From an uncultured Collinsella sp. (lineage in GTDB: Bacteria > Actinomycetota > Coriobacteriia > Coriobacteriales > Coriobacteriaceae): a stretch of 34,955 bases of DNA. The stretch is taken from the NCBI GenBank assembly GCA_902478885.1, contig CABSMS010000009.1:1-34955 (forward strand). Direction: 5' to 3'. Of this stretch, positions 14,996 through 23,067 are shown one piece after another. Under the pieces are notes generated by a model. That model was not told where the DNA came from and searched no databases. It saw only the letters and a program-made list of their open reading frames with translations. The position numbers were made by a program, and so were the translations under genes. The stretch's first letter is position 1. Each line of letters begins with the position of its first letter.

Positions 14996-16081
14996 TTACG
15001 CAAACAGGCCGTAGATGCTGATGTTGGCCTTGGCGTACAGGCCGTTAGCATACTCGGTCCACTTGGAGCTGGCGCTCGAGGCCTGCGAGGAATACTGCTG
15101 GTAGGCGGTGTAATAGGCGGTCATGGCCTGCTTATAGGTAGCGCTATCGGCCGTAAAGGCATCGTCGGCAAAGGCCTTAGCGTAGGTGCTATCGGCGTCC
15201 TTCCAAGTGCCCTTCTCGCTATCCCACTCGTCACCGGCAAGGTTGATGATGTAGTCGGCGTAGTCCTTGCTCGCGGTCTCCTCGTTGCCGTCAGCAGGCT
15301 CGGTCGGGGCGGTCGGCATGCTTGCGGAGCTATCGCCCACCTTCTTCTTGTAGAGCTTCTGCAGCGTCGCGGACTGGCGGACGATCTGCTTGGCCTGGTC
15401 CTTGGACACGCCGTACTGCGTGGCCATGGTCTTGTAGTCGGAGGTGCCGATGGAATCCTCGGCGTACTGCTTCATTTCCTTGGAAGAGACGGTAATGCCC
15501 TCGTCCTCGGCAGCGTCCAGCAGAATCTGGTTGCGCACGTAGGACAGGATAACGTCGGCAGACGGTGCGGTGTAGTTGCCGTCGTCGTCCTTGACGGTGT
15601 CAAGGCTGTACTGGCTCTCGATGGCCTCACGCGCGGTGATGTCGCTCTTCTTGCCGTTGTAGCTATAGCTTGCCACGGTCGAATTGAGCTGATCCTCGGT
15701 CAGGGTCGACGAGCCGACACCTTTGCCGCCAAAACCACCGTTGCCAATAAAGAAGCCGACCACGGCAGCGATCACGATGGCGACCACAAAGGCGGCAATC
15801 ATCGTCTTCTTGTGCTTGGATGCATGGTCGTCCGCGTCGGAGTCGTCGTCCTCGTCCTGTTCCTCGGGCATGAGGTTCTCGTCGGCGGCGTCCGAGGCGA
15901 TCTTTGCCTCCAGGCGAGCGTCCTCCTCCTCGGCCGTCGTGCCGGCGGCAATGTGCTCGGCAGACGTACCGGCGACCAGATCGATCTTCTCGTCCTCGTC
16001 ACCGTCGGGGCCTTCGCCGCGCTCGATGATCTGGATGCCGTCGATCTCGTCCTTCTCGTCCTTCTTTTGAATCAGACCCAT
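14996..16081 (-). CDS. Membrane-anchored extracytoplasmic protein, SurA N-terminal-like
   Basis: The 361-residue protein has a long acidic cytoplasmic N-terminus (1-88, rich in Asp/Glu), one membrane helix at about 93-115, a Gly-rich linker and an outside domain. In that domain, regions such as ILSYVRNQILLDAAEDEGITVSSKEM and YGVSKDQAKQIVRQSATLQKLY resemble the SurA/trigger-factor-like chaperone N-domain. No parvulin isomerase domain is evident. The C-terminal part is Ser/Tyr/Ala-rich. A role in folding or quality control of exported proteins is inferred only. The ATG at 16081 has AAGGAG. It appears monocistronic. Confidence 0.75.
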   Translation of the reverse strand: MGLIQKKDEKDEIDGIQIIERGEGPDGDEDEKIDLVAGTSAEHIAAGTTAEEEDARLEAKIASDAADENLMPEEQDEDDDSDADDHASKHKKTMIAAFVVAIVIAAVVGFFIGNGGFGGKGVGSSTLTEDQLNSTVASYSYNGKKSDITAREAIESQYSLDTVKDDDGNYTAPSADVILSYVRNQILLDAAEDEGITVSSKEMKQYAEDSIGTSDYKTMATQYGVSKDQAKQIVRQSATLQKLYKKKVGDSSASMPTAPTEPADGNEETASKDYADYIINLAGDEWDSEKGTWKDADSTYAKAFADDAFTADSATYKQAMTAYYTAYQQYSSQASSASSKWTEYANGLYAKANISIYGLFA

Positions 16082-16119
16082 ATCAGTTACTCCTTGTTAG
16101 GAAACATAGTCCGCAATAG

Positions 16120-16148
16120 AATACGCCCGACAGAGCGCCGGGCGTATT
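16120..16148 (-). terminator. Probable terminator after isocitrate dehydrogenase
   Basis: AATACGCCCG (16120-16129) pairs with CGGGCGTATT (16139-16148). The tract after the stem on the minus strand (CTATTG) is poor in T, so efficiency is uncertain. Confidence 0.55.
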
Positions 16149-16207
16149 GATTCTCAGGTTATACGCAAACACTTAAGTACTATTTAGGCGTTTGCAGTCT
16201 GCATGCC

Positions 16208-17293
16208 TTAGGCCAGGTGCGCGATAACGGCATCGGCAAAGGCCTGCGTGCCCACAGCGCCCTCAACGGAGCCGGTCTGGGCACGACGCACGTCGCCGGT
16301 AACCTGCTCGCCCTCGTCGAGCGTGACAGATACGGCGGCACGAATGCGATTGGCGGCATCGTTCTCGCCCAGGTGATCGAGCATCATCGCAGCAGAGAGA
16401 ATCTCGGCCGTGGGGTTGGCTATATCCTTGCCCGCGATATCGGGTGCGGAGCCGTGCGTAGCCTCAAAGATGGCGCAGTCGGCACCGATGTTGGAGCCGG
16501 GAGCCATACCCAGGCCGCCCACCAGACCGGCACACAGGTCGCTCACGATGTCGCCGTACAGGTTGGGCAGCACCAGGACATCGAAGTCGTTGGGGTTCTG
16601 GACCAGGCCCATGCAGGTGGCGTCGACAATCTTGTCGTTGAACTCGATATCGGGATAGTTGGCGGCCACCTCGCGCGCCACGCGCAGGAACAGGCCGTCG
16701 GTCGCCTTCATGATGTTGGCCTTGTGCACGGCCGTCACCTTTTTGCGGCCGCAGCGACGGGCATACTCAAAGGCATACTCCACAATGCGGCGGCTCTTGG
16801 CGATAGAGATCGGCTTGATCGAGATCGCGGAATCGGCGGCGAAGGTCTTTTGACCCGAGCGCTCGACGAGCTGCGAGAGCTCCTCGACCTCGGCAGCGCC
16901 CTCATCGAACTCGATGCCGGCGTAGAGGTCCTCGGTGTTCTCGCGCACGATGACCAGGTCGACGTCGCGGAAGCGCGAGCCGTCGCCCGGCTGCGACAGG
17001 CAGGGTCGCACGCAGGCGTACAGGTCGAAGTGCTTGCGCAGGGCCACGTTGACGCTGCGGAAACCCGTGCCGACCGGCGTGGTGATGGGGCCCTTGATGG
17101 CAACCTTGGTCTCGGCGACCGCATCGAGCACGTGCTGGGGCAGCGGCGTGTCAAACTCGTCCATGACGCCGGCGCCGGCCTCCTGGACGTTCCAGTTGAT
17201 CTGGACACCGGCGGCCTCGACCACGCGGCGCATGGCCTGCGTAATCTCGGGACCGATACCGTCACCGGGAATCAGGACTACATCGTGCGCCAT
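16208..17293 (-). CDS. icd: NAD-type isocitrate dehydrogenase
   Basis: The 361-residue enzyme belongs to the isocitrate/isopropylmalate dehydrogenase family. It starts with DVVLIPGDGIGPEIT. The substrate loop SVNVALRKHFDLYACVRP has the Ser/Asn/Arg set used for isocitrate, and VRENTEDLYAGIE and the HKANIMK lysine region follow. HGSAPDIAGKDIANPTA near the C-terminus has the acidic residue typical of NAD specificity rather than the Lys/Tyr of NADP enzymes. Length fits the short NAD-IDH class. In an anaerobe it would feed 2-oxoglutarate for glutamate synthesis. The ATG at 17293 has GAGGAG. It is last in a probable four-gene unit. Confidence 0.88.
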   Translation of the reverse strand: MAHDVVLIPGDGIGPEITQAMRRVVEAAGVQINWNVQEAGAGVMDEFDTPLPQHVLDAVAETKVAIKGPITTPVGTGFRSVNVALRKHFDLYACVRPCLSQPGDGSRFRDVDLVIVRENTEDLYAGIEFDEGAAEVEELSQLVERSGQKTFAADSAISIKPISIAKSRRIVEYAFEYARRCGRKKVTAVHKANIMKATDGLFLRVAREVAANYPDIEFNDKIVDATCMGLVQNPNDFDVLVLPNLYGDIVSDLCAGLVGGLGMAPGSNIGADCAIFEATHGSAPDIAGKDIANPTAEILSAAMMLDHLGENDAANRIRAAVSVTLDEGEQVTGDVRRAQTGSVEGAVGTQAFADAVIAHLA

Positions 17294-17299
17294 AATCTG

Positions 17300-17998
17300 T
17301 TACTCCTCGTCTTCGGCGTCGTCAGATTTTTTAACGCTAGCACGCTTCTTCTTTTTGGAGAGATCCAGGCCAAAACGTTTAACAAGCATTTCGCAAATCT
17401 CGCTCGAACGGGCCTTGAGATAGCTGCCCTTGCCGTTCTCGGCATCGAACTTAAGGCGCAGCGCGAGCTTCTCGGCAACCTCGGCGTCGATCTCGCCCTG
17501 GCAAAACTCGTACAGGCAACCGAGCATGTCGCGATACTCAAGGTCGCCGTGGTAGCACTGGATGGCCTCGTCCAGGATGGGCCAAGCCTCGCGCGAACGC
17601 TCGACGCTCGTGGCACCCCACACGCACAGCAGGCGGAAGGCGGCATAGCGCAGCGTGGAGGAGATCTCGTCGAACAGTGCAGTCTCGGCGCCCTCAAAGG
17701 CATCGCCCAGCTGCTCGGGGCAGGTGGTAACGAGCGCCGTCAGGGCATCGAGGGCCTCCCAGCGGGTCTGCGCCTCGGGGCGGTCGAGCGCCTCGATCAG
17801 CGCGGGCACGCAGGGCACGACGCGCTGCGGATCGCGCTCGGCAAGCAGGTGCAGCACGCGGGCGGCAAACTGGCGGATGCGGCGCGTGGGGCAGCCGAGC
17901 TCCTTGACCAGACGGTCGACGGCGTTCTCGTTCTCCTCTGCCAGCTGAAGCTGTGCCAGCTCCTCGTCGGTGAGCTGTTCGTCTTTGTTTTCTGCCAT
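17300..17998 (-). CDS. HEAT-repeat-like hypothetical protein
   Basis: The 232-residue protein has a short acidic N-terminus and then repeated helical pairs at about 25-190 (IRQFAARVLHLLAERDPQRVVPCVPALIEAL, then RWEALDALTALV), the pattern of HEAT/armadillo repeats. The C-terminus is basic then acidic (KKKKRASVKK, DDAEDEE). Such proteins are usually protein-binding scaffolds; I do not recognise a named family. The ATG at 17998 has AGAGGT. It lies 6 bases before the icd start and 15 after the small membrane protein gene, so co-expression is likely. Confidence 0.7.
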   Translation of the reverse strand: MAENKDEQLTDEELAQLQLAEENENAVDRLVKELGCPTRRIRQFAARVLHLLAERDPQRVVPCVPALIEALDRPEAQTRWEALDALTALVTTCPEQLGDAFEGAETALFDEISSTLRYAAFRLLCVWGATSVERSREAWPILDEAIQCYHGDLEYRDMLGCLYEFCQGEIDAEVAEKLALRLKFDAENGKGSYLKARSSEICEMLVKRFGLDLSKKKKRASVKKSDDAEDEE

Positions 17999-18013
17999 AG
18001 TTACCTCTTCTTA

Positions 18014-18442
18014 CTATTTCTTAGCGTGCTTGCCAGCACCCTTGCTGTCATCGCTGACCGAGATAAGCTGTCGGTCGGCCGCACCATTGCGACGCGCACG
18101 GCGGCGTTCCTCGGCGTCGCCCGCGTCGGCGGCGGCGCGATGAGCCTTGTTGACGTTAAAGACCTCGTCGTGCTTGCGCCACGGACCGACGGACTCGCCA
18201 AAGCTCATCTTAAGACCGGCGATAAAGCCGCCGAGCCAGCCGATCGGCGCAAACTGCACCAGCGGGAACAGTGAGAACACCCAGGTCAGCAGGACGACTG
18301 CCGCCGCTCCTGCAAAATTGGCGATCCAGTAGTCGCGCTTGGTGATCACGCGCTTTTCGCACGCCCACTGGCCGCACAAAAAGCCAATGTAGATCGCAAA
18401 GAGAAAGAGCACCAGCGCAAGCACCACGAACGTCCAGCTCAT
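18014..18442 (-). CDS. Small two-helix membrane protein, function unknown
   Basis: The 142-residue product has hydrophobic segments at about 3-22 and 42-75, the second probably a hairpin (VVLLTWVFSLFPLVQFAPIGWLGGFIAG). A charged cytoplasmic tail rich in Arg, Ala and Lys follows. I recognise no family. The ATG at 18442 is chosen because GGGGAG lies at good spacing; the upstream frame overlaps the previous gene. It begins 5 bases after the stop of the dehydrogenase with the metal-binding tail. Confidence 0.7.
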   Translation of the reverse strand: MSWTFVVLALVLFLFAIYIGFLCGQWACEKRVITKRDYWIANFAGAAAVVLLTWVFSLFPLVQFAPIGWLGGFIAGLKMSFGESVGPWRKHDEVFNVNKAHRAAADAGDAEERRRARRNGAADRQLISVSDDSKGAGKHAKK

Positions 18443-18447
18443 GGGCG

Positions 18448-19527
18448 CTACTCCCCGTGATGGTGGCCGCAGCAGCACTCGTGGTCGTCGTCATGGCCGT
18501 GGCCGCCGCAGCACTCGTGGTCCTCGCCATGGTGGTGGCCACAACCGCACTCGTGGTCGTCGCCGTGCTCGCCGCAACCGCAGCCGTCCTCGTGAGCGCC
18601 ATGCTCCTCGGGACGATACTGCGACCAGTCCAGACCGGCGGCGATGGCGTCGGCCTCCTCCTTATAGAGGACCGTGATGGCCTGGGTGCCCAGCTTGGCA
18701 CCACCGATGGCGTCGAGCATGTCGTAGAGCGTAAAGGCCACGTCGGCGCCGGGCAGTGCAAGCTCGCGGTCGTCGGCATAGGCGAGCGCCAAGCGCAGGT
18801 CCTTGATGAAGTGCTCGACCATAAAGCCGGGCTTGTAGTCGCCGTCGAGCGCCTTGGGAGCCAGGCTCTCCATGGCGCCGGACTTGCCGGTACCGCCCAG
18901 GATCATCTGGCGGGTCTTCTCCAGATCGAGGCCGCTCAGCTCGGCAAACGCCATGGCGTCTGCCATGCCGACCATACAGGCGCCCAGCGACACCTGGTTG
19001 GCGAGCTTGGCAGCCTGGCCCTTGCCGGCGCCGTCGAAGCAGCAGATGGTTGCCGCAAAGGTGGAAAGGATATCGCGAACCGGAGCGATGTCGTTCTCGG
19101 TGGCGCCCACGATAGCCGTGAGCGTGCCGGCGATAGCTCCCGACTCGCCGCCGGTGACAGGGCAGTCAAACGCCATACGACCAGAAACCTGGGCGGCCTC
19201 GGCAATGTCACGCGCCAGCTCGGGCGAGCTCGTGGTGAGGTCGATCAAGACCGCGCCCGGCTTAGTGCACGAGAGCAGGCCGTCGCCCGCCAGGTAGAGC
19301 TCCTCGACCTCGGAGGGATAGCCCACCATGGTAAAGACGACATCGGCGTTAGCCACGGCATCGGCCGGCGTATCGGCCCAAGCGGCACCGCGCTCGATAA
19401 GCGCGGCAGCCTTGGACTTGGTGCGGTTGTTGACCGTGACGGGATAGCCGGCATCCAGGATGTGACCGGCGATGGGGGCACCCATGATTCCGGTGCCGAT
19501 AAATGCGACGGAGAGCTTGTTTGCCAT
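18448..19527 (-). CDS. Beta-hydroxyacid dehydrogenase (3-hydroxyisobutyrate dehydrogenase family) with Cys/His-rich C-terminal tail
   Basis: Residues 1-300 form a standard NAD(P)-dependent beta-hydroxyacid dehydrogenase. The dinucleotide motif GTGIMGAPIAGHIL lies at about 10-23, the substrate motif CPVTGGESGA at about 123-132, GKGQAAKLANQ holds the likely catalytic Lys, and KDLRLAL comes later. Family members act on tartronate semialdehyde, 3-hydroxyisobutyrate, succinic semialdehyde or similar; the substrate is not evident. Residues 307-359 are an added tail with 14 His and 9 Cys in 53 residues, in three loose repeats built on DHEC(C/G)CGHHH. That composition is typical of transition-metal binding. 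The ATG at 19527 has AAAGG. It is first in a unit with the membrane protein, HEAT-like protein and icd. Confidence 0.9.
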   Translation of the reverse strand: MANKLSVAFIGTGIMGAPIAGHILDAGYPVTVNNRTKSKAAALIERGAAWADTPADAVANADVVFTMVGYPSEVEELYLAGDGLLSCTKPGAVLIDLTTSSPELARDIAEAAQVSGRMAFDCPVTGGESGAIAGTLTAIVGATENDIAPVRDILSTFAATICCFDGAGKGQAAKLANQVSLGACMVGMADAMAFAELSGLDLEKTRQMILGGTGKSGAMESLAPKALDGDYKPGFMVEHFIKDLRLALAYADDRELALPGADVAFTLYDMLDAIGGAKLGTQAITVLYKEEADAIAAGLDWSQYRPEEHGAHEDGCGCGEHGDDHECGCGHHHGEDHECCGGHGHDDDHECCCGHHHGE

Positions 19528-19625
19528 GAAACCTTTCCTTTTGGGTTGGGTGTTGTTACCAGGTTGAATACTCGGTGCCAGCGTTTGGGCTGTGAGTCGA
19601 GGGCGATTACGGACGCAGCGCTTGC

Positions 19626-20579
19626 CTACTGGCCGCGCACGCGACGGGCGATGCGGTCGGAAAGCGACGCCTTGTCGGCGCGGTTCTTACCCCAAAACGC
19701 GCAGGCCACCATGCCGGGGCCCACGTGCGAGCCAATGGTGGGGCCCACGGAGCTGCGAATGATTGTGACGTCGGCGCAGCCCTCCTCCTTGCGGATGGCG
19801 GCTTCGAGCCAGTCACCGTCCTTTTCGGCATCGGCCGTCATGATGGCGATGGGCATGGTGCGGTCGGGCACGTAGTTCTCACGGAACGACTTGAGGATGG
19901 ACTTGAGCGCCTTCTTGCGGCCGCGGTTGACGCCGATCAGCGACAGCGAGCCGGCAAGGTCATAGGAGAGCTCGGGCTTGACATCGAGCTTTGCCGTGAG
20001 CTGCGCCGCCGCGGGCGGAATGCGGCCGCCGGCAGCCAGTGCGTCGAAGCTCTCGAGCGTAAAGTAGCCGTGGACGTAGGTCTTTGCCTCGTTTGCCCAA
20101 TCGACCAGCTGCTTGGCGGTGAGTCCCGCCGAGCGTTGACGGACAGCCTCGAGCGCCAAGAGCGCACCGGTCGCGCAAGGCAGAGCGTTGTCGACCACGT
20201 ACAGCTCAAAATCGGGATACTCGGCACGCACGGCATCTGCCGCCTGGCACGCGGAGTTGTAGCTCGACGACAGCGCCGAGGTAAAGCACAGATAGACCGT
20301 GGGCGTGCCTTCTTTGGCGCACTCGGTAAAGAACTCGATATAGCGACCGAGCGACACGGCGGAGGTAGACACGCGAGCGCCTGCGCGCATGCGGTCGTAG
20401 AACTCCTTAGGGCTCATGCTCGACCAGATATCGTCCGTGCGCTCCTCGCCATCGATAATGAAGGGGAAGCCCAAGATATCGACATCGAGGTTCGCGGCGA
20501 CCTCGGGGCTAAAGTCGCAGCAGGTATCGACGACGATGCGGCAACGGTCCGAATGACCGGTAGATGCGGCCTTGTCCAT
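19626..20579 (-). CDS. DegV-family fatty-acid-binding protein
   Basis: The 317-residue protein matches DegV/FakB: an N-terminal strand IVVDTCCDFSPE, the IIDGEERTD region, TSAVSLGRYIEFF (the usual TS-x-PS fatty-acid loop), and LCFTSALSSSYNSA. The family binds one fatty acid and presents it to the kinase FakA for phosphorylation; fakA is not in the window. The ATG at 20579 follows AAGGAG; a TTG one codon earlier is equally well placed. It lies after the hpf terminator, so it is probably expressed separately. Confidence 0.9.
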   Translation of the reverse strand: MDKAASTGHSDRCRIVVDTCCDFSPEVAANLDVDILGFPFIIDGEERTDDIWSSMSPKEFYDRMRAGARVSTSAVSLGRYIEFFTECAKEGTPTVYLCFTSALSSSYNSACQAADAVRAEYPDFELYVVDNALPCATGALLALEAVRQRSAGLTAKQLVDWANEAKTYVHGYFTLESFDALAAGGRIPPAAAQLTAKLDVKPELSYDLAGSLSLIGVNRGRKKALKSILKSFRENYVPDRTMPIAIMTADAEKDGDWLEAAIRKEEGCADVTIIRSSVGPTIGSHVGPGMVACAFWGKNRADKASLSDRIARRVRGQ

Positions 20580-20595
20580 CAAAGCGACTCCTTAC

Positions 20596-20629
20596 GTAAA
20601 AAGGCGGCCACCCGCATGGGATGGCCGCC
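20596..20629 (-). terminator. Terminator of hpf
   Basis: TGGCCGCC (20622-20629) and GGCGGCCA (20603-20610) pair, and on the minus strand TTTTT (20598-20602) follows. Confidence 0.9.
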
Positions 20630-20658
20630 AACCGTTAACTCATGCAAGTTAACGTATT

Positions 20659-21243
20659 TTACTCGTCAAGTGTTTCGATGCGGGGCTTGATGATGCCATA
20701 TCCACCATTCTTACGGTGATACACCACATTGATGAGACCGGTCGTCGCGTTCTCGAACACGTAGAAGTCGTGGCCCAGCAGATCGGTCTGCACCAGCGCC
20801 TGCTCCTCAGTCATCGGGGTGACGTCGATAACTTTCTCGCGGACGAGCAGGTCGTCCTCTTCCTCGGGCAGCAGCAGGTCGGCCAGATCCTCGACGCGCT
20901 CGACCGGCGCGACATCCGCGGCGCTGGCACCGCCCTGGCGGTTGTCCACGACCTTGGTCTTGAACTTGCGCAGCTGACGAGTAACCTTATCGGCGGAGAG
21001 ATCGATGGCGGCATACATATCTGCGCCGTGCTCGGCAACGCGAATCACAGAGCCGCGGGCACGAACCGTGACCTCGACGATTGCCGGGTTGGGGTTCGAG
21101 GGGTTCTTCTCATAACGAAGCACGACGTCGACTGTCATGGGCTCGATGTCGAAAACCTTGAGCGCCTCGCCGATCTTCTCATCCACATGCGCACGCAGAG
21201 CATCGGTTACCGTCGTCTTGCGTCCAGAAACCTTGATATCCAT
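20659..21243 (-). CDS. hpf: Long ribosome hibernation promoting factor (HPF/RaiA/YfiA)
   Basis: The 194-residue protein has both domains of long HPF. Residues 1-100 form the ribosome-binding fold (MDIKVSGRKTTVTDALRAHVDEKI). After an acidic linker, the C-terminal dimerisation domain (ALVQTDLLGHDFYVFENATTGLINVVYHRKNGGYGIIKP) lets two 70S ribosomes pair as an inactive 100S particle. It acts in stationary phase and stress. The ATG at 21243 has TTGGAG; an in-frame ATG at 21303 lacks a ribosome site. The 300-base upstream region is structured and may hold a raiA-motif RNA. Confidence 0.93.
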   Translation of the reverse strand: MDIKVSGRKTTVTDALRAHVDEKIGEALKVFDIEPMTVDVVLRYEKNPSNPNPAIVEVTVRARGSVIRVAEHGADMYAAIDLSADKVTRQLRKFKTKVVDNRQGGASAADVAPVERVEDLADLLLPEEEDDLLVREKVIDVTPMTEEQALVQTDLLGHDFYVFENATTGLINVVYHRKNGGYGIIKPRIETLDE

Positions 21244-21457
21244 ACGTGGCTCCAATCTGCCTCGGGGACTTACTGTACTGGCTATGTACCCATTGCCGTG
21301 CATTTAATCACGCGGATTCCCAAAGACCCGAATAACGATTGCTTGATACCGCATACCGAAGTCTCGTACTTTTCCATGGCAAAGTGCGCTATAGGAGGGA
21401 GCCCACAGATTTGTATTTGGTCTCGAAAATTGGCTTTGACCTGCTGGTTTTATAGGG

Positions 21458-21552
21458 ATGAAAAAGCCGGGGTCCCCTATTGGGGAAACCCGGCAGTGCG
21501 TGTTGAAACCGTGAAGAGGTGTCCTTTCCAACGTATAGGAGACACCACCCCT
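21458..21552 (-). ncRNA. Structured RNA upstream of hpf; candidate raiA-motif RNA with terminator hairpin
   Basis: On the minus strand GGTGTC (21540-21545) pairs with GACACC (21517-21522), then an unpaired stretch, then a GC-rich hairpin (21464-21492) whose arms are GCCGGG/CCCGGC and CCCC/GGGG, followed by TTTTT. The last hairpin also works as a terminator for the lipoprotein gene. A second pairing, ATAGGG with CCCTAT (21452-21457 region), would compete with it. raiA-motif RNAs are known upstream of raiA/hpf in Firmicutes and Actinobacteria, often near comFC, which is also close here. Sequence match to the motif was not tested. Confidence 0.45.
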
Positions 21553-21560
21553 AGCAATAA

Positions 21561-22586
21561 CTAGCTATTGAGTTTGTTAATGTCGTCGTCGGTGATGGCG
21601 CCTTCCTGGCTGGACGATTTGTCCTCGGAGGATGCGGTCTCATTGTCGGAATCGGAGGACTCGCTGCCGGAGGACGTGGTCTCACTGGACTCAGAGTCGC
21701 CCGGCTGCACGTTAGCGCCCGAAACCGTCTTAGTGGTGAGGTCGTAGGGCATCGTGCCATACCAGACAGAGTGGACCGCCTCGAGCGTACCGTCGACCGT
21801 GATGTCGTCGAGGGCATCGCTCACGGCACGGCACAGTTCGTCATTGGACGAGAGGCCCGCAACACCAAGCGTCGAGGGCGCCTCGAGCGCACCGACATAG
21901 GAGACCTCGCTCATCAGGCGTGCAAGGTAGCCGCCGGCCGTGGAGTCGCAGATTACATAGTCGACCTCGCCGGACTCGAGCGCCTCAAAGCACTCGTTGA
22001 TGTTGGAGTAGGTCTTTTGGTTGGCGGTAATGCTCTGCTTAGCAAGCGCCTCCTGCGAGGCCGAGGACATCTGAACGCCCAGGGTGGACGTGTTAAGTGT
22101 ATCGGTGGAAACGCTTAGCGACCCACCATCGCTGGTTTTGCCGAACACGGAAGCGGCATCGTACAGGCAGGTGCCGAGCGAGCTAATGTCCCCGTCCGTG
22201 GAGTTAATCTCGCCGATAAAGATATCGGCCTTTTTGTCGCCGAGCGCGGAACCTGCCGAGGACGCATCGACAAAGGCGACCTTAAGGCCCATGCGGCTTG
22301 CGAGGGCGCGGGCGGCGTCAACCGCATACCCCGTGAGCTCGCCGTCGTCGCCCTGCATGGCCTGCGGCGCATCGGAAGTATCGAGGGCAACCGTCAGGGT
22401 TCCGGGAGTGACCAGGGCATCGTCCGACACCGCCGGCGTGACCGTCTCGTACTCGATCTGGTCGATCGTGGGAGTCGTGAACGTAGACAGCGGGTTGAAC
22501 GCGCATCCGCTCAGGCCCAAAACGGCGATGACCGCTGCGGTCCCAGCACCTAACCGAGCCGCGTGCATCAAGCTGCCCCTCACCAT
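21561..22586 (-). CDS. Solute-binding lipoprotein, ABC transporter family 3 (amino acid type), orphan
   Basis: The 341-residue protein opens with a lipoprotein signal ending in LGLSGC, with Cys28 the lipidated residue. The body is a periplasmic-binding-protein fold of family 3: PGTLTVALDTSDAPQA, GYAVDAARALASRMGLKV, then KADIFIGEIN. The last 65 residues are a Ser/Glu/Asp-rich low-complexity tail. Family 3 proteins capture amino acids or similar ligands for an ABC permease, but no permease or ATPase gene is adjacent. Two starts are possible: 22586, or 22568, which has the better GAGGGG site. The frame is open far upstream, past the promoter, but that part lacks a ribosome site and is treated as leader. 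Confidence 0.85.
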   Translation of the reverse strand: MVRGSLMHAARLGAGTAAVIAVLGLSGCAFNPLSTFTTPTIDQIEYETVTPAVSDDALVTPGTLTVALDTSDAPQAMQGDDGELTGYAVDAARALASRMGLKVAFVDASSAGSALGDKKADIFIGEINSTDGDISSLGTCLYDAASVFGKTSDGGSLSVSTDTLNTSTLGVQMSSASQEALAKQSITANQKTYSNINECFEALESGEVDYVICDSTAGGYLARLMSEVSYVGALEAPSTLGVAGLSSNDELCRAVSDALDDITVDGTLEAVHSVWYGTMPYDLTTKTVSGANVQPGDSESSETTSSGSESSDSDNETASSEDKSSSQEGAITDDDINKLNS

Positions 22587-22911
22587 GTCCACTACCCTGC
22601 CTTCTGTGTCGTATACGATCCGTGCGTTGCGCGGAATATCGGGTTGTTCCCACCAGCTGACCTGGTATTTGACCCCACACTTGCGCACCGGGGTGTTTGC
22701 TCGGGAGGCCGCAGCCACCTTCACGACTGGCCCGCTCGCCCGCGAGGCGGTATTGCCCCAAAGAAAGTAGAACGGACGGTGCGGCTTACATCTAGGACGC
22801 GCCATGATCGCGCCGCGCGCACGCGGTCGCTTACGTGGATCCCTTTGACCGCGTCTGTCTTGGACTAGGACGGGCATTTCGTCCGCCCGCAACCACAGCC
22901 TGGCAGGAACG
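22587..22911 (-). promoter_or_regulatory. Long leader of the solute-binding lipoprotein gene
   Basis: From the likely start site near 22911 to the start codon is about 325 bases. It contains an 8-bp perfect stem (22821-22828 with 22847-22854) and a GGACG/CGTCC hairpin (22868-22884) on the minus strand. No riboswitch class that I know fits. The in-frame open stretch has mixed codon use and no ribosome site at its internal ATG (22805). Confidence 0.4.
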
Positions 22912-22917
22912 TAGCGC

Positions 22918-22946
22918 ATTATAGCTAAGTTCAAGCTAAAGTTTAA
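22918..22946 (-). promoter_or_regulatory. Promoter of the lipoprotein gene
   Basis: A perfect TATAAT (22918-22923) lies 17 bases from TTAAAC (22941-22946) on the minus strand, in a locally AT-rich stretch. Confidence 0.6.
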
Positions 22947-23067
22947 GGTTAGGGGCGTTATTCGCATCGCGAGTACAGATTTCGCAGGTCAGGACGGGCC
23001 GCACGCGCTCTGATTGAGCCCGTCGCTCCCCTATGGAAAGCCCCAACACACCCGTCTTAGGGTGCCG

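Noticed and set aside
16217..18274. A 685-codon plus-strand open frame
   Set aside because: It runs opposite to icd, the HEAT-like gene and the membrane protein gene, all of which have ribosome sites and family motifs. No family match for the antisense product.
21304..21531. A 75-codon minus-strand frame upstream of hpf
   Set aside because: It overlaps the terminator hairpin and structured region, has no ribosome site and shows no family features.
22600..22870. Known small RNAs (RNase P RNA, tmRNA, SRP RNA) in the lipoprotein leader
   Set aside because: I looked for the conserved core sequences of these RNAs and did not find them.
22805..22967. N-terminal extension of the solute-binding lipoprotein
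   Set aside because: The frame is open, but it would pass through the promoter and would bury the lipoprotein signal more than 70 residues inside the protein.
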